The notes beneath the pieces are model-generated. The model was not told the DNA's origin, searched no databases, and was given only the letters and a program-made list of their open reading frames with translations. This document shows, one piece after another, positions 14,516 through 16,692 of a stretch of 16,692 nt of DNA (positions within the stretch are counted from its first letter, which is position 1; each line of letters begins with the position of its first letter). The stretch is from the NCBI GenBank assembly GCA_015484985.1, contig WFUL01000182.1:1-16692 (forward strand), written 5' to 3'. The position numbers and the translations under genes were made by a program. The stretch is from Anaerolineales bacterium (GTDB taxonomy: Bacteria > Chloroflexota > Anaerolineae > Anaerolineales > DRMV01).

Positions 14516-14650
14516 AAATAAATGGATGCAGCGGCGAAGCCGCCGCTGCATCCATTTATTTTTCTGCTTTCAGCCCCGCGTCCGATCAGGACTGTGCGAG
14601 ATATGCGGAAGATAACTTCAGGCTTGAATCTGGGAAGATATGGGTATGCG
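14516..14650 (-). repeat. Palindromic repeat, copy D (inverted copy of A)
   Basis: A perfect 20-bp stem, 14516-14535 with 14542-14561, surrounds GAAGCC. Read on the minus strand, 14650-14540 matches 1410-1520 of copy A over 111 nt without gaps, about 84 identities by eye. In the stem, A has ATTGATG where D has ATGGATG, and the opposite strand changes to match, so pairing is preserved. The left arm (about 14470-14515) keeps a weak version of the box, GGCACCGGGA. Confidence 0.75.
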
Positions 14651-14697
14651 ACAGCACTCTGCATCAGTGGACACCCTTTGATGGCCCTGTTTCCCGG

Positions 14698-14708
14698 TAT
14701 GCTACAAT
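14698..14708 (+). promoter_or_regulatory. Candidate extended -10 promoter for the cyclic-nucleotide/PH protein
   Basis: TATGCTACAAT contains TGC + TACAAT, an extended -10 box, 26 bp before the ATG at 14735. A weak TTGATG lies 19 bp upstream. The leader would be about 20 nt and contains the ribosome site GGGGAGGG. Confidence 0.5.
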
Positions 14709-14734
14709 AAAGTCATTCCAGGGGAGGGTGATGG

Positions 14735-16495
14735 ATGAGCCAGGACGCGGTGGTCCACTGGTTGCGTCAAATCCACCTATTTTCGGGATTGAGCGAAGAT
14801 GAAGCCCGTACCGTGTTGGTTCATAGTATACGGGAGGAGTACGAAGCCGGTCAGGTGTTCCTGCGCCGGGGGGACTGGGATGACCACCTGTATGTGGTGT
14901 ACGAGGGCGAGGTCTCGCTGTGGGTGTACGATGCCCAGGGTGAACGCCAGGGCTTGGGGAGGTGCATTTCGGGGGATTACTTCAACGTGGAAGCGGCCGT
15001 CTGGGGCGGAGAAGCGGAGGTTTACGCACGGGCCCTGCGGCCTTGTGTGGTGTACAAAATTCCCCGCCCGGTGCTGGACTACGTCAAGGAGCAGGACCCG
15101 AAAGTCGCACCCTTGTTCGAACTGGTGGCCCGGGCCCGGGAGCGGGGCCGGGTCCGTCGGCCGGCCTGGTTGAAGCCCCACGAGCTGCTCACCCTGTACG
15201 AACGTCCTCACAAGATGGCCTTGGTGTACCAGATGGGTGCGCCCTTGATGGTGGCCTGGTTGGGGGTGGCCTTTTGGGCCTGGTGGCTCTTCATGCCCAC
15301 CTTTGAGGTGTTGATTTGGGCCGGGGCCACGGTGATTCTGGGCGCGTTCTTGTGGGCGATTTACCTGGTATTGGAATGGCGCAACGACGTCGCCGTGGTG
15401 ACTTCGTTGCGGGTGGCGTATGTGGAACGGGTGGTCCTGGTCTATGAATCGCGCCAGGAAATCCCCCTGCACATGATTGTGGCCCATGAGGTGTACACCA
15501 GTTTCCTGGACCGGGTGTGGGGGATGGGGGACGTCATCGTGCGCACCCAGGGGCCCAGTTTGCGTCTGCCCCACGTGCCCAAGCCCGAAGCCTGGGACCG
15601 GGTGCTCACGGACTATCGAAAGCGTCACTTGCGGCGTCGGTACGTGGAAGAGGAGGAGCGGGTGGAACGCGCGCTGCGCGAGCGCCTGGAACTTCCCCTG
15701 CCCGAGCCTCCCAAACCCGCGCCGGCCCCGGAGCTGGAGGAACGGGCCCAACCCCTGCCCTGGTGGGTGGCCCTGTGGCATACCCTGTTTGGCGCCCGGG
15801 TGGAGGAGGGGAGCATCATCACGTACCGCAAGCACTGGTACTTTCTCCTGCAGGGGGGATGCTTCCCCATCCTGGCCTCCGTGGCCGCCCTGATGGTGGC
15901 CCTGCTCCACTGGGTCGGGGTATGGAAGATTTTCTCCCTGTCCACCGTGACTATTCTGGCGGGTCTGACGTGGATTTTCGCCTTCATCCTTTTCCTGCTG
16001 GCCTACTGGGAGTGGCGCAACGACTACTACCAAATCACCGACACCCAGCTGGTGGATTTCAAGAAAATCATCCTGGGTCCGGAACAGCGTCACACCGCGC
16101 CGCTAACGGAGATTCGCAGCGTGGATTACGAGCATCCGGGGTTCCTGGCCCGGCTCCTCAACTTCGGCAACGTGTACATTTACACGGGTGGGGATGAGCC
16201 CCTGGTCTTTCAGGACATCGCGAATCCCGCCCAGGCCCAGTACGACATCTTCCTGCGTCTGGACCATCTCCAACGACGTCGGGAGATGGACCAGTGGGCG
16301 CGAGAACGGCAGCGTTTCATCGAGTGGCTGGCCACGTATCACAAACTGGCCCGGGAGGCCTTCCGTCCGCCCTCCGGGCCTTCCCCGTCCGGCTCCTCTT
16401 TCCCTTCCAGAGGACAGGAGCACCCTTCCGAGCCCTCTTCCGAATCCGAAGAAGAACCGCCGTGGGCAGTACCACCGCCTTTCCCACCGGGGTGA
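14735..16495 (+). CDS. Cyclic-nucleotide-binding-like domain fused to two [TM pair + bacterial PH-like] modules
   Basis: A 586-aa membrane protein. Residues 12-128 resemble a cNMP-binding beta-roll (FSGLSEDEA, YEAGQVFLRRGDWDDHLYVV, YEGEVSLWV). The phosphate cassette, GDYFNVEAAVWGGEAEVYARAL, lacks the usual FGE...R-(S/T)-A arginine, so ligand binding is doubtful. Two hydrophobic segments (169-187, 191-214) lead into a PH-like domain starting EWRNDVAVVTSLRVAYVERV (214-233). A charged, proline-rich linker (295-345) follows. A second TM pair (375-397, 402-425) leads to a second PH-like domain starting EWRNDYYQITDTQLVDFKKI (426-445). The parallel EWRND starts reveal an internal duplication. A Ser/Pro/Glu tail ends the protein. 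The function is unknown; I infer a membrane sensor or scaffold. ATG 14735 has GGGGAGGG upstream. Confidence 0.75.
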   Translation: MSQDAVVHWLRQIHLFSGLSEDEARTVLVHSIREEYEAGQVFLRRGDWDDHLYVVYEGEVSLWVYDAQGERQGLGRCISGDYFNVEAAVWGGEAEVYARALRPCVVYKIPRPVLDYVKEQDPKVAPLFELVARARERGRVRRPAWLKPHELLTLYERPHKMALVYQMGAPLMVAWLGVAFWAWWLFMPTFEVLIWAGATVILGAFLWAIYLVLEWRNDVAVVTSLRVAYVERVVLVYESRQEIPLHMIVAHEVYTSFLDRVWGMGDVIVRTQGPSLRLPHVPKPEAWDRVLTDYRKRHLRRRYVEEEERVERALRERLELPLPEPPKPAPAPELEERAQPLPWWVALWHTLFGARVEEGSIITYRKHWYFLLQGGCFPILASVAALMVALLHWVGVWKIFSLSTVTILAGLTWIFAFILFLLAYWEWRNDYYQITDTQLVDFKKIILGPEQRHTAPLTEIRSVDYEHPGFLARLLNFGNVYIYTGGDEPLVFQDIANPAQAQYDIFLRLDHLQRRREMDQWARERQRFIEWLATYHKLAREAFRPPSGPSPSGSSFPSRGQEHPSEPSSESEEEPPWAVPPPFPPG

Positions 16496-16517
16496 TGAGG
16501 GAGGGAGAACTTTTACC

Positions 16518-16692
16518 AATTCTCGCAACGGCAGCAAAGGCGGCCACCTATGTTGGGTGTGCAAAACCTGTCGGCGTCCCTTTGGTCCGACGACCGGCAC
16601 GGGCATGTATCGTCTGCGCATGCTGCCTGAAGAAATTGCCCGGACGTTGCTTATCGTAATGCGTTGGGGTGGTTTTCGGGCAGATGAGGAGC
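16518..16692 (+). mobile_element. IS1-like zinc-ribbon transposase, N-terminal fragment (runs off the right edge)
   Basis: The frame from 16518 reads RNGSKGG, then CWVCKTCRRPF, TTGTGMYRLR, PEEIARTLLIVMRWGGFRADEE. This order (second zinc knuckle, TGT, a helix of the LRTPxEEIA type, then a helix-turn-helix start) is that of InsA/IS1-like transposase N-termini. The first CxxC knuckle expected before RNG is not found in any frame, and no start codon with ribosome site fits, so the 5' end is probably lost. It begins 22 bp after the previous gene's stop. Only 58 codons are visible, so the family is tentative. Confidence 0.6.

Larger units (their letters stand above)
13944..14734. other. 791-bp divergent intergenic region without a convincing gene
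   Basis: This region lies between divergent genes. Every open frame in it runs through the perfect palindromes and none shows a recognisable domain or good ribosome site. It holds palindromes B, C and D, smaller palindromes GGTCC...GGACC (14214-14231) and GGAACCGATGGTTCC (14421-14435), and two outward TATGCTACAAT promoters (minus at 14326-14316, plus at 14698-14708). It is AT-richer than the coding DNA. Confidence 0.8.

Noticed and set aside
13944..14734. CRISPR array
   Set aside because: The palindromes are not regularly spaced, are not identical to each other and have no constant-length unique spacers; no cas gene is seen.
14347..14802. A 151-codon open frame on the plus strand through palindromes C and D
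   Set aside because: It begins inside palindrome C, reads through palindrome D, and overlaps the CNB/PH start. It has no domain, and the resemblance of frames in A and D reflects repeat DNA homology rather than protein conservation.
14777..16093. A 438-codon open frame on the minus strand, opposite the CNB/PH gene
   Set aside because: Low-complexity His/Gln/Gly/Pro composition and no ribosome site; it mirrors the GC-rich coding strand.

Overview
The window is about 16.7 kb of GC-rich, densely packed bacterial DNA. I read it as a chromosomal segment of a Chloroflexota-like bacterium (Anaerolineae or a relative). That placement is inference: it rests on the overall gene style, the Ser/Thr kinase, the cyclic-nucleotide/PH-like membrane protein and the short zinc-ribbon transposase fragment, and no rRNA or taxonomic marker is present to settle it. 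Recurrent TACAAT or TATAAT -10 boxes precede several genes.

Layout. (1) 1-1325, minus strand: hypB then hypF (hypF runs off the left edge), for [NiFe]-hydrogenase maturation. (2) 1410-1576: a palindromic repeat (copy A) and a second hairpin, then a NagD-type HAD phosphatase (1587-2444, minus). (3) 2611-4835, plus: a membrane-anchored Ser/Thr kinase whose stop overlaps the start of hemW. (4) 4982-5326: thioredoxin with its own promoter. (5) 5418-9829, plus: a tight run of scpA, an MscS-type channel, aspartokinase, xseB and an ABC-2 permease, ending in a clear intrinsic terminator. (6) 9935-13943, minus: a pterin/folate cluster read as TIGR01777 epimerase, FolM/PTR1-like pteridine reductase, folB, folK, folE, udk. 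(7) 13944-14734: 791 bp without a convincing gene, carrying three large palindromes (B, C, D). (8) 14735-16495, plus: an uncommon protein with an N-terminal cyclic-nucleotide-binding-like domain and two copies of a [two TM helices + bacterial PH-like domain] module. (9) 16518-16692: the start of a damaged IS1-like transposase.

How the genes fit together. folE, folB and folK give three steps from GTP towards 6-hydroxymethyl-dihydropterin pyrophosphate, and the adjacent reductase has the Asp-Tyr-Lys arrangement of FolM/PTR1, so it may supply dihydrofolate or dihydropterin reduction. hypB and hypF work in nickel delivery and CN ligand synthesis. The plus-strand run mixes chromosome condensation, osmotic protection, amino-acid biosynthesis, DNA repair and export, which looks like housekeeping genes packed together and not a single pathway.

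The most unusual signal is not a protein. It is a family of long perfect palindromes (A 1501-1545, B 14085-14129, C 14331-14387, D 14516-14561). Their stems differ in sequence yet stay perfectly paired, and most have a conserved box 10-12 bp outside the stem. A and D are diverged copies of one repeat about 13 kb apart in opposite orientation. B is flanked by long imperfect inverted arms. B, C and D lie between divergent genes, so termination of neighbouring genes does not explain them.
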